Part shown: one piece after another, positions 44,388 to 52,112 of the stretch | Layout: every line of letters begins with the position of its first letter | Position numbering within the stretch: position 1 is the first letter of the stretch | Assembly: GCF_001666835.1 (NCBI RefSeq) | Contig: NZ_LZJF01000056.1 | Location: 1 to 64,000 of the forward strand | Direction: 5' to 3' | Source of the DNA: Mycobacterium sp. E3251 | GTDB lineage: Bacteria > Actinomycetota > Actinomycetes > Mycobacteriales > Mycobacteriaceae | DNA length: 64,000 nt | The notes under the pieces: generated by a model | What the model saw: only the letters and a program-made list of their open reading frames with translations | Told to the model about the DNA's origin: nothing | Databases searched by the model: none | Program-made: the position numbers and the translations under genes

Positions 44388-46367
44388 CTAGCGGCGCCGC
44401 CATGATTCGCGCCTGGTGCGCCACACGATCACACCTACACCGACTATGGCTACTGCGATCCAGCCTGCGCCGAACCACCACAGCCAGCCGAGATCGGAGT
44501 GGCTCTGCGACCCCGCGGCCGGACCGGCCACGGGTGAGTGTTCGACGGCGACCGGGTCCTGTCCCCCCGGTGCGGACACCACGGCCACGCCCTTGAGGCG
44601 TTGCCAACGCTTGTTATCGGCGTTGAGCCACCGAAGCAGCTCGTCGAGCTGTGCCGGTGCGCCGTTCGACGTGGCCACCAACAGGGACCTACCCCGGTCG
44701 AAAACCGTTTGGAGAGAGGCGAACCGAAGGTTGGGGTCCAGCGCGAGCTTGGCCGGTTTACCGTCGGATTGGATGGCGTTGACGGTGATCGGCCCGCTGG
44801 GTCCCGCGGACACCGGCAGCACGACATTGGAGTGGTTCCACCCGTCGGCAGAAATCAATATCGCGGGATCCGACGAGTCGATCGCCTGCTGCACACTCGT
44901 GACCGTCGTGTAGAGCGGGACGGAGCTTATTCGCTGCAGGCCCACCACGAGGTTGATCGCCCGTACGGCGTCGATCAACGAGTGCGGCTCGATGCCCACC
45001 TGCACCCGGGGCATCAACGACTGTGGCACCGATTGAAACCCGTCCGGCACCGGTGGCGCTGCGGGGGTGCTCTGTATCGTGCTGTCGCCGTTGATGTTCA
45101 ACGTGAGGAGCTGATTGCCGGGCCCCGCAGTGTAGAAGTCTCCGCAATGTCCGACGTTCGCCGCGACGTCGAGAACCAGGTCAAGGCTGGTGTACCGCTG
45201 CAGGAGTCGGTCCGGCACGTCGACCCAGCGGTCGATGGTGCCATGGCCGTCGGTCGGCCAGTGGTCGATGGTCTCCGGACCGACCGCCACGGTGATCTGG
45301 CCGGCGATATTGCCCGGAGTCGGCGTGTAGGAGCCCTGCAGATGCACGCGCAGGTCGTGCACGGATCTGCCGAACCTGGTCTGGTCCAATCCGATCGACA
45401 CTCGCGGTTGCAGTGACGTGGCGTTGACGACCGGCTGCCCCAACTCGCGCAGCGCGACGCTGTCGCCGGGCCGCTGCAAGCTGGGCTTCAGTTGTTCCAC
45501 CGCCGCCTTGGACGACAGGGCCAGCTGAGACACGTCGTTGAACAGCACGGCAGTGTTCGATTCGTCGGACTGGCCGAGCGGTCCCGACATCAATAGCCAC
45601 GGCACACCGGCGGCGCCCTGCAGGGAAAGCCCGTTGTCGGGGCCCTCTTTGACGACAATCTGACGTTCCAGCGCTTGCGGCGGCGTCGGCGGTGCCGCCT
45701 GTCCTTCGGCCAACGGCGTCACGGATATCTCCGGGGTCTGCCTGCCGTAGTGACTGGCCACGGAGGCGGCCAGTTGAACGGCGGTGTCGGCCTCGTTAGC
45801 GGACGGAGATTGCGGCAGAAAGATGGATAGCTTCCGCAGCACCGGGGGCAGGAAATGGGCCACCGTGGTGGGCGGCAGTTCAACCCCGGTGTAGGTGACC
45901 GACCCGTTGGTCAGGCGAAGCGGGCTCTCCGGGTACAAGCAGTACCCGTCGAGCGGCACCAGGTAGGAACGCAGCGTCACCGTCAACCAGTTGTCATTGA
46001 CTTCCGCTCCGGCCAACGGAATGACGAGCGGCGATTGATCGGCGGAGGGCAGATTCAGTCGGGCGATGGTGCGCTCGCCCTGCGTCACGGTGATCAACCC
46101 GGACCGCAAGTTGATGGGCAGCTCGACGGTGGTGTTCACCGCCGTCGGTGTCAGCCCGTGCAGCACAGGCACGGTCAGCTGCTGGCTGCTCGTCAAACCC
46201 CAGAACTCCAGGGTGGGGGTGGACCCAATGTCGGTCAGCGACAGGGTCGGCGAGTCGGCCGCGGTCGCCGGGTCGCCGGGCGCACCCCACGACGCCGGGG
46301 CGCTGATCACCAAAAATCCGGTCACGGCGGCCAGCGCAACCGCTTTGCCCAGACGTCTCGGGTACAT
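44388..46367 (-). CDS. BcsB-like exported membrane protein (cellulose synthase regulatory subunit-like)
   Basis: 659 aa with an N-terminal signal (LGKAVALAAVTGFLVISAPA), a large extracytoplasmic beta-rich region and one C-terminal membrane helix (LGWLWWFGAGWIAVAIVGVG). The layout and motifs such as LEFWGLTSSQQLTVPV, RSYLVPLDGYCLYPESPLRL and LLTLNINGDSTIQS fit BcsB, the periplasmic partner of cellulose synthase BcsA. No synthase gene lies nearby. The start at 46367 is supported by a promoter with -10 seven bases upstream (leaderless); an ATG at 46385 would sit within that promoter. It heads a two-gene unit with the deacetylase. Confidence 0.75.
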   Translation of the reverse strand: MYPRRLGKAVALAAVTGFLVISAPASWGAPGDPATAADSPTLSLTDIGSTPTLEFWGLTSSQQLTVPVLHGLTPTAVNTTVELPINLRSGLITVTQGERTIARLNLPSADQSPLVIPLAGAEVNDNWLTVTLRSYLVPLDGYCLYPESPLRLTNGSVTYTGVELPPTTVAHFLPPVLRKLSIFLPQSPSANEADTAVQLAASVASHYGRQTPEISVTPLAEGQAAPPTPPQALERQIVVKEGPDNGLSLQGAAGVPWLLMSGPLGQSDESNTAVLFNDVSQLALSSKAAVEQLKPSLQRPGDSVALRELGQPVVNATSLQPRVSIGLDQTRFGRSVHDLRVHLQGSYTPTPGNIAGQITVAVGPETIDHWPTDGHGTIDRWVDVPDRLLQRYTSLDLVLDVAANVGHCGDFYTAGPGNQLLTLNINGDSTIQSTPAAPPVPDGFQSVPQSLMPRVQVGIEPHSLIDAVRAINLVVGLQRISSVPLYTTVTSVQQAIDSSDPAILISADGWNHSNVVLPVSAGPSGPITVNAIQSDGKPAKLALDPNLRFASLQTVFDRGRSLLVATSNGAPAQLDELLRWLNADNKRWQRLKGVAVVSAPGGQDPVAVEHSPVAGPAAGSQSHSDLGWLWWFGAGWIAVAIVGVGVIVWRTRRESWRRR

Positions 46368-46374
46368 CACCGGA

Positions 46375-46402
46375 ACAGTATGCATCGTTGGATGCGCGTC
46401 AA
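46375..46402 (-). promoter_or_regulatory. Promoter of the BcsB-like gene
   Basis: On the - strand: -35 TTGACG (46397-46402), 16-bp spacer, -10 TACTGT (46375-46380), seven bases to the ATG at 46367. A near-consensus housekeeping-sigma promoter with a leaderless start. Confidence 0.65.
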
Positions 46403-46490
46403 GTCCCACTTACCGAATCAACGGCTAGAGGACCGCGAAAGAGGGTGCGGCACATCCGGCCCGAACTTCGGCACCCGGAGCCCAGGGCGG

Positions 46491-47192
46491 TCAGGGCTCC
46501 GTCGAGGCGTCGGTGCGGGCCGCGACGGCCGGGGCGTTGCGCATCATTTCGCGACCGAGGAATTGCCGGAAGTACGGGAGTGACGCTTCCGTCACGGTGC
46601 CGGGCAGCAGCAGTTCCAAGATCTGCCGCAGGCGCCCGGAGATGTCGACACCGGTACCCCTGTTCGCGTCATGGCGCGCTATCGCGTTGGATACCAAGCG
46701 CGTTCCGAACATCGCCCCGACGAGGAACTCGGACAGCACTTCGGGGTCGACATCCTTGCGAAGGTCTCCCTCGCCGATCGCCCTCCTGGCCTCCTCGGCG
46801 ATCTTCGCTGCCAGGTCCGCGTAGAAGCGCGCCGCGGCCTCGTTCAATCCGCTTAAGGCAGAGGCCAATTGCTCAGCGGTGCGAACCGTCTTGTCCGTAT
46901 TCAGCACTTCGACGATGGTGAAGGCGCCGTGCAATAGGTTCTCCAGCCCCGGCGATGACGACCCACACACGTTCCGGAAGGCGGTGAGAAGAGCGTCGGA
47001 GCCCTCCTTGAGGATGTCCGACGCCAGCGATTCCTTGGAATCAAAGTGGTGGTACAGGGCGCCCTTGGTCATCCCCGTCCGCTCGATGATCGCCCCCCAC
47101 CCGGCGGCCGCGTATCCGACTTCGCCGAACACCTCGATTGCGGCATCGAGAATCTTGCGTCGAGTGGCTTCGGACCGGACCTGGCGCGGCAT
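46491..47192 (-). CDS. TetR family regulator
   Basis: A 233-aa TetR protein with N-terminal HTH RRKILDAAIEVFGEVGYAAA and IIERTGMTKGALYHHFDSKE, resembling the gamma-butyrolactone-receptor-like branch of TetR regulators. The C-terminal helical domain ends LLLPGTVTEASLPYFRQFLG. The ATG at 47192 has a strong GGAGGAG Shine-Dalgarno. The next gene upstream (frameshifted) is a paralog: both share the KGA(L/M)Y-HF recognition helix and a YFRQFL ending. Confidence 0.9.
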   Translation of the reverse strand: MPRQVRSEATRRKILDAAIEVFGEVGYAAAGWGAIIERTGMTKGALYHHFDSKESLASDILKEGSDALLTAFRNVCGSSSPGLENLLHGAFTIVEVLNTDKTVRTAEQLASALSGLNEAAARFYADLAAKIAEEARRAIGEGDLRKDVDPEVLSEFLVGAMFGTRLVSNAIARHDANRGTGVDISGRLRQILELLLPGTVTEASLPYFRQFLGREMMRNAPAVAARTDASTEP

Positions 47193-47321
47193 CGTTTTGC
47201 TCCTCCAGATCCGCGATGGCTGCGAGGACGTCGTCACTCTGGGCTCGCATCGACCGCCAAGACGTCCAAGGTTAGCAGCCGCGGCCACCGCGAGCGTGCC
47301 GTCCGGTCGGCCTGGCTGCCG

Positions 47322-47997
47322 TTATGGCGAGTCTTCTCCGGTCGAACTCGCGTTGACGGCGAGGGCCGCACGCCGCCTTAGGAATTGGCGGAAGTAATCG
47401 GTTCGGTCCGGCTGCAGGATGCCACCCAGGATGAGCATCCAGCATTTCTCCAGGTCGAGCAGGAACCTTTCCGGCTCGTCCAGATTGCTCGTTTTCCGCA
47501 ACCCCATATGCAGGGCCACCATCAGGCGGCCAACGTCGTCGGGATCGCAGTTCTCGCCGATGTCGCCCTCGTCTATGGCTTGCTGAACGACCGCCGAGAG
47601 GGCTTCCACCCATCCGCCGAGCATCGTGTCCTGCAGACCTTCGGGCTGCCCGACCGATTCGATCAGATTCAGCCCGGCCCTGACCAGATCCGTCTTGATG
47701 TCTTGAACGGCGATCAGGTACGAGAAGTCGATGAGGGTTTCCAGACCCGAAAGCCCCCTCGTCAACAGGTCTTCCACCGCTACCGTGGCCGCGGCGATCT
47801 GCTTGTTGATGAGCTCCACCGCCAGGGCGTGTTTCGACTTGAAGTGGAAATACATCGCGCCCTTGGTCAGCTGAGCCTCAGCCAGGATGTCATCGAGCCC
47901 GACGTCGTGATAGGGCCGGCGCGAACTGATGGGACGCAGCCCGCAGAATCTGCCGCCGCGTCGCGTCGGCGCGTCCATCGGTCGAGTGGGTCGTCAT
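47322..47997 (-). pseudogene. TetR family regulator interrupted by a frameshift
   Basis: Starting at ATG 47997 the frame reads MTTHSTDGRADATRRQILRA then ASHQFA, and soon hits a stop. The rest (RRPYHDVGLDDILAEAQLTK, GAMYFHFKSKHALA and a full ligand domain ending DYFRQFLRRR) continues in another frame. Joining them as HQFA-RRPYHDVGLDDI restores a standard TetR HTH with correct spacing and needs two extra bases in a GCGC run near 47920-47925. So it is a two-base deletion, a programmed shift or an assembly error. An ATG at 47978 in the downstream frame would give a protein with a scrambled first helix, probably unable to bind DNA. Confidence 0.8.
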
Positions 47998-48009
47998 CGG
48001 GATGCCAGC

Positions 48010-48252
48010 TCAGCTCTCATCGGCCGCGAAGACGCGACCCTCATGCGGAGGCGTGAACCCGACACGAATGCCGGGGCCTCCCGCGTCGGGGCGGACAACG
48101 CAAGTGTCCTCGTCGGGGGCTGCGACCCTGACCTGTTCGATCGCCATCAGGTTGATGAGCAGGGCATACACCTCGGTTCTCAGGCGGTCTGAAGCGAAAC
48201 CGACCGGCCACCCCCGGGCAGTACTTGGGCCACTTCTGAGATTAGCAGCCAC
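48010..48252 (-). CDS. Small hypothetical protein upstream of the frameshifted TetR gene
   Basis: An 80-aa ORF from GTG 48252, with YALLINLMAIEQVRVAAPDE and GIRVGFTPPHEGRVFAADES. No family recognised. Support is positional: its stop lies 12 bp before the TetR start on the same strand, and it is bounded upstream by the AT-rich divergent promoter region. A shorter start at MAIEQ is possible. It could be non-coding. Confidence 0.35.
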   Translation of the reverse strand: MAANLRSGPSTARGWPVGFASDRLRTEVYALLINLMAIEQVRVAAPDEDTCVVRPDAGGPGIRVGFTPPHEGRVFAADES

Positions 48253-48306
48253 AAACGCCCGGCTTGACGGTCCCGCAAATACCTGTAGTGCGGATCACAC
48301 GATCTT

Positions 48307-48330
48307 TACAGACTATTAGTATGGTTTGTA
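48307..48330. promoter_or_regulatory. Imperfect palindrome in the divergent TetR / PE-PPE promoter region
   Basis: TACAGAC (48307-48313) and GTTTGTA (48324-48330) are inverted arms with one mismatch around a 10-bp AT-rich centre. It sits in the 193-bp gap between the TetR-side transcription unit and the PE-like/PPE/polysaccharide genes, the place for a TetR operator. TATTAT (48334-48339) is a possible -10 on the + strand. Assignment is inference. Confidence 0.35.
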
Positions 48331-48445
48331 CGCTATTATCGGTTTGTCAGTTTGTGTTCAGAGATGGCCCAAACCCATGGTTCAGGCTTTTGAACAGCAA
48401 ATACGCCCGGCCCCGGGCCACCTGCAGGTTGTGAGGAGAAGTTAG

Positions 48446-48703
48446 ATGCCGGTCGTGACCACGAGGCCACGTGCGCAGGCAGCGTCAGCAGGTGGACCAC
48501 CAGGGAAAGGACTAAGTGCCTTCGCCGCCGCGGGCGAAATACTCTTCGCTAGCGGTATCGCCCTATTCGATACTTTAAGTATGTTTGGTTGCGGAATGCC
48601 GGTGCTGCAGTACGGCGCGCCCACGGCCGAAGCCGACCTGCCTCCCGCCGGAGTCAGCGCGTCTTCGCGTGCGGCGAGCCGGGCCGCTGAGGGCAGGGCG
48701 TGA
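48446..48703 (+). CDS. Degenerate PE-like small protein
   Basis: 85 aa. The N-terminus [20 protein letters not shown] and [11 protein letters not shown] aligns by eye with the PE start pattern (M-x-VVTT-P-A-A-AG---G-G). The rest ([20 protein letters not shown]) departs completely, and the second PE helix with its YxxxD/E secretion signal is missing. A GAGGAG Shine-Dalgarno lies eight bases before the ATG and the TGA is one base from the PPE GTG, so it is translated and coupled to the PPE gene. It is either a divergent PE partner or an old recombinant remnant; secretion is doubtful. Confidence 0.65.
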   Translation: MPVVTTRPRAQAASAGGPPGKGLSAFAAAGEILFASGIALFDTLSMFGCGMPVLQYGAPTAEADLPPAGVSASSRAASRAAEGRA

Positions 48704-48704
48704 A

Positions 48705-49916
48705 GTGATCGATTTCGGCGCCTTTCCCCCGGAGTTCAACTCCGCGCGGATGTATGCCGGTCCCGGTCCCGTATCGCTGATGGCCGCCTCGGTGGCCTGG
48801 GACGGCCTTGCCGCCGAATTGCATTCCGCGGCAAGCTGTTACCGGTCGGTGATCGCCGGATTGACGAGCGGGCGCTGGATGGGTCCCTCGTCGTTGACCA
48901 TGGCGTCCGCCTTCGCGCCCTACATGGCGTGGACCGCCGGGGCGGCCGCGCGGGCGGCCGAGGCGGCCGGTCAAGCCAGGCTCGCCGTCGAAATCTACGA
49001 AGCCGCCTTCGCGATGACCGTTCCCCCGCCCGCGGTCGCCGCTAACCGGGTCCAGCTCGCGACGCTGATCGCCACCAACTTCTTCGGCCAGAACTCGGCG
49101 GCGATCGCGGCCACGGAGGCCGAATACGGCGAGATGTGGGCGCAGGACGCCGCGGCCATGTACGCGTACGCCGCGGGCTCGGCCGCCGCGTGCGAGGTCA
49201 CCCCGTTCAGCCCGCCGCCGGACGTCACCAACCCGGCGGGGGTGGCCAGCCAGAGCAGCGCGCTCGCCCAGGCCGAAACGTTGACGGCCACCCATACGTC
49301 GCTCTCGAACGTGGTGTCCTCGGTGCCCAACGCCCTGCACGGGCTCTCGTCGCCGATGATCGCCAGCACCCTCACCGACGCCGGTACCGGCGCCACGAGC
49401 ACCGTGACCAACTCGGCCAGTTCGTCGCTGATGTCGAGCCTCGCGTCCAGCGTCCCCAGCGCCATTCCCACCTACTTCATGGCCGCAGCGACCCCGCTGT
49501 ACGGGATGTCCTCCATCCTCGGCATGGCCCAGACCGGCCAGGGTTTGGCGAACGGCGCGATGGCGGCCGCGAACGCTGCGGGCGCTGCCGCCTCCGGGGC
49601 CGCGAGCGCGGCAGCGGGCGCGGCGAGCGCGGGCGCGGGCGCGATCGGCTCGCTCGGATCCGGCGTGATCGGCAGCCTGGGCAGCGCAGCCTCGCTCGGC
49701 CCACTGGCGGTGCCCGCCAGTTGGACCAGCGTGATCCCGGCGGCGCACAGTGCCGCCTCGGCTTTGCCGACCATCAGTCTCGCCGGCGCCAACACGCCGC
49801 CCAGCATCATGGGGTCGCTGCCGCGCCTGGCCGCCGCGTCCGGCAAGAACCTCGGGCCCCGGTATGGGGTCATCCCGACCGTGATGACGCGCCCGCCATC
49901 CGGTGGATACGCATAG
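48705..49916 (+). CDS. PPE family protein, SVP-like subgroup
   Basis: 403 aa beginning [20 protein letters not shown], a canonical PPE N-terminus. The helical domain includes RWMGPSS (Trp turn, with extra residues SGR compared with the usual form) and [20 protein letters not shown]. An Ala/Gly-rich middle leads to [13 protein letters not shown], a variant of the SVP motif (AVP for SVP). The GTG at 48705 follows the PE-like stop by one base. The sugar-epimerase gene begins 46 bp after its stop, in the same direction and with its own RBS, so the PPE may be co-transcribed with the polysaccharide genes. Confidence 0.94.
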   Translation: MIDFGAFPPEFNSARMYAGPGPVSLMAASVAWDGLAAELHSAASCYRSVIAGLTSGRWMGPSSLTMASAFAPYMAWTAGAAARAAEAAGQARLAVEIYEAAFAMTVPPPAVAANRVQLATLIATNFFGQNSAAIAATEAEYGEMWAQDAAAMYAYAAGSAAACEVTPFSPPPDVTNPAGVASQSSALAQAETLTATHTSLSNVVSSVPNALHGLSSPMIASTLTDAGTGATSTVTNSASSSLMSSLASSVPSAIPTYFMAAATPLYGMSSILGMAQTGQGLANGAMAAANAAGAAASGAASAAAGAASAGAGAIGSLGSGVIGSLGSAASLGPLAVPASWTSVIPAAHSAASALPTISLAGANTPPSIMGSLPRLAAASGKNLGPRYGVIPTVMTRPPSGGYA

Positions 49917-49962
49917 GCCGTCACATCAACCGACCAAGCACTCGTTACGGAAGGAGCGGTAA

Positions 49963-50535
49963 GTGAAGTACACGCCCACCCAGATCGCCGGCGTGACGAT
50001 CATCGACCTCGAACCGCAACGTGATCACCGCGGCTTCTCCTCCCGCACCTTCTGCGCCGACGAATTCGCCAGCCGCGGGCTGACTTTCGACGTCACCCAG
50101 ACGAACATCTTCTTCAACTACACCCGTGGCACCGTGCGGGGCCTGCACCATCGGGTGCCGCCGTACGCCCAAACCCAACTGGTCCGCTGCACCCGCGGCG
50201 CCATCGCGGCCGTGGCGGTGGACATCCGGCCCGGGTCGCAGACCTACGGCGACCACGTGATGGTCGAGTTAAGCGCGGACAATTACCGCGCGCTGTTCCT
50301 GCCGCCGTTTGTCGCGCATGGCTTCCAAACCCTGATCGACGACACCGAAGTCAGCTACCACGTCAGCGGTGAGCGGGCACCCTCCGACGAGCAGGGATTG
50401 CATTGGAACGACCCCGAATTCGGGATTGTCTGGCCGCTGCCGGTCACGGTCATCTCCGAGCGGGACGCCAGTTGGCCATCGCGAACGCCGACCTTCACGC
50501 CAATCGAGAGGGCAGCGTCATGTCTAAGCCGTTGA
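49963..50535 (+). CDS. dTDP-4-dehydrorhamnose 3,5-epimerase-like cupin (RmlC family)
   Basis: A 190-aa RmlC-fold protein. It keeps PQRDHRGFSSRTF, TVRGLHHRVPPYAQ (catalytic-type His62), VDIRPGSQTYGD, LPPFVAHGFQTL and HWNDPEFGIVWP. Two active-site positions differ: the Lys after AQ in RmlC (AQ-x-KLV) is Gln72 (AQTQLVR), and the C5-side Tyr pair is replaced in YHVSGERAPSDE. It may therefore act on one carbon only or on another nucleotide-sugar. GTG start with AAGGAG eight bases upstream. It overlaps the next gene by 16 bp. Confidence 0.88.
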   Translation: MKYTPTQIAGVTIIDLEPQRDHRGFSSRTFCADEFASRGLTFDVTQTNIFFNYTRGTVRGLHHRVPPYAQTQLVRCTRGAIAAVAVDIRPGSQTYGDHVMVELSADNYRALFLPPFVAHGFQTLIDDTEVSYHVSGERAPSDEQGLHWNDPEFGIVWPLPVTVISERDASWPSRTPTFTPIERAASCLSR

Positions 50536-52106
50536 TGACCCGGGAATTGGTGGATGTCGTGCACGCCGAACCAGGGCCGCACAACCGGAGGCCTGCCGGC
50601 ATGATCCCGTCGGCTCGCCACCAAACGAGCGCTTTACCCGTCACCGCCGCTTCGGCGCCCTCCCCCGCGGGGAATGCCGTCCGGCGCTGGCAGCAGCAGT
50701 ATTCGCAGCATCTGCGCATCAGCGACACCGTGATCGTGTGTGCGTCGGTGTTGCTCGCGCAGTACGTCCGATTCGGTGAAATCGCCAACACCTCGGGTTA
50801 CTCGGACGTAGTGATGACGATGTTGTCATTCCTGTTCGCGGCGCTGTGGCTGTCATCGCTGGCGGTATTCCAAACGCGCTCAACGCGAGTCATCGGTGCC
50901 GGCATCGACGAGTACCGGCGGATCGGCAGCGCGTCATTCTGGACGTTCGGAATCATCGCGATGGTGACCTTGCTCGCCAAGGTCGACCTGGCCCGCGGTT
51001 ACCTCGCGATCGCGCTTCCCGTCGGGACCATGGGCTTGCTGGGGAGCCGCAGCCTGTGGCGCAAGCACATCCGCCAAATGCGCGCGAACGGCCAATGCCA
51101 GACGACGGTCCTGGCGATCGGGGACCGCCAGGCGGTTTCCCACCTTACCCATGAACTGACGCGCAACCCGCTGGACGGCTACGCCGTCGTCGGTGTGTGC
51201 ATTCCCGGCTACGGTAGACCGCGCGGCAATGCCCTCACCCTCGGCGGCCGGGCGGTGCCGATCCTCGGTGACGTCAGCGACGCGGTGGCGGCGATTCAGC
51301 GCTGCGGCGCCGACACCGTGGCGATCACGCAGACGGACCACTTTGGGATGCACGGAATCCGAGAGCTGATGTGGCAGTTGGAGACGATGGACGTCGACGT
51401 CGTGGTGTCGCCCGGCGTGATGGACGTGGCGGAGACGCGGTTGACCCTGCGTCCCACGGCGGGCATGCCGTTGCTGCATGTCGAGAAGCCGCAATACGAA
51501 GGGACGCAGCGCTTTCAGAAGCAGGTCTTCGATTTCCTCTTCTCGCTGGCGGCCCTCATCGGGACGGCGCCCATCCTCATCGCGGCGGCGATCGCCGTCA
51601 AGCTCACCAGCAAGGGCCCGGTGTTCTACCCATCCGAACGGATCGGCATCGACGGTAAGCCCTTCAGAATGCTCAAGTTTCGGACCATGATCGACGGCGC
51701 AGATACACAGATCGATCACCTCTTGGAGCTGAACGAAGGCGCAGGCGGCGTGCTGTTCAAGATGCGCCAGGACCCACGGGTCACTCCCGTCGGCAGGATT
51801 CTGCGCAGGTTCAGCATCGACGAGCTGCCGCAGTTCATCAACGTCCTCAAGGGCGAGATGAGCGTCGTCGGGCCGCGCCCGCCATTGCGGCGGGAAGTCG
51901 AGAACTACGACGGTGACGTCAAGCGGCGGCTGCTGGTGAAGCCGGGCGTCAGCGGATTGTGGCAAGTGAGCGGCCGATCCGACCTGTCCTGGGAAGAGTC
52001 GGTGCGGTTGGACCTCTCCTATGTCGACAACTGGTCGATGTCGGGTGATCTGATGATCATCGCCAAGACGATTAAGGCCGTTCTCACCAGTCACGGCGCA
52101 TACTAG
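50520..52106 (+). CDS. Initiating polyprenyl-phosphate phosphosugar transferase (WbaP/WcaJ/CpsE type)
   Basis: 528 aa: a cytoplasmic N-tail, four membrane helices (about 65-190), a CoA-binding-like Rossmann domain ([20 protein letters not shown]), a fifth helix ([20 protein letters not shown]) and the catalytic PF02397-type domain with [64 protein letters not shown] and [18 protein letters not shown]. It starts polysaccharide repeat-unit assembly by loading a sugar-1-phosphate onto decaprenyl phosphate at the inner membrane. The ATG at 50520 overlaps the epimerase. Confidence 0.95.
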   Translation: MSKPLMTRELVDVVHAEPGPHNRRPAGMIPSARHQTSALPVTAASAPSPAGNAVRRWQQQYSQHLRISDTVIVCASVLLAQYVRFGEIANTSGYSDVVMTMLSFLFAALWLSSLAVFQTRSTRVIGAGIDEYRRIGSASFWTFGIIAMVTLLAKVDLARGYLAIALPVGTMGLLGSRSLWRKHIRQMRANGQCQTTVLAIGDRQAVSHLTHELTRNPLDGYAVVGVCIPGYGRPRGNALTLGGRAVPILGDVSDAVAAIQRCGADTVAITQTDHFGMHGIRELMWQLETMDVDVVVSPGVMDVAETRLTLRPTAGMPLLHVEKPQYEGTQRFQKQVFDFLFSLAALIGTAPILIAAAIAVKLTSKGPVFYPSERIGIDGKPFRMLKFRTMIDGADTQIDHLLELNEGAGGVLFKMRQDPRVTPVGRILRRFSIDELPQFINVLKGEMSVVGPRPPLRREVENYDGDVKRRLLVKPGVSGLWQVSGRSDLSWEESVRLDLSYVDNWSMSGDLMIIAKTIKAVLTSHGAY

Positions 52107-52112
52107 GGAGTC

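Noticed and set aside
48446..48703. Calling this an ordinary PE protein
   Set aside because: Only the first 20-30 residues fit; the second helix and the YxxxD/E motif are missing.
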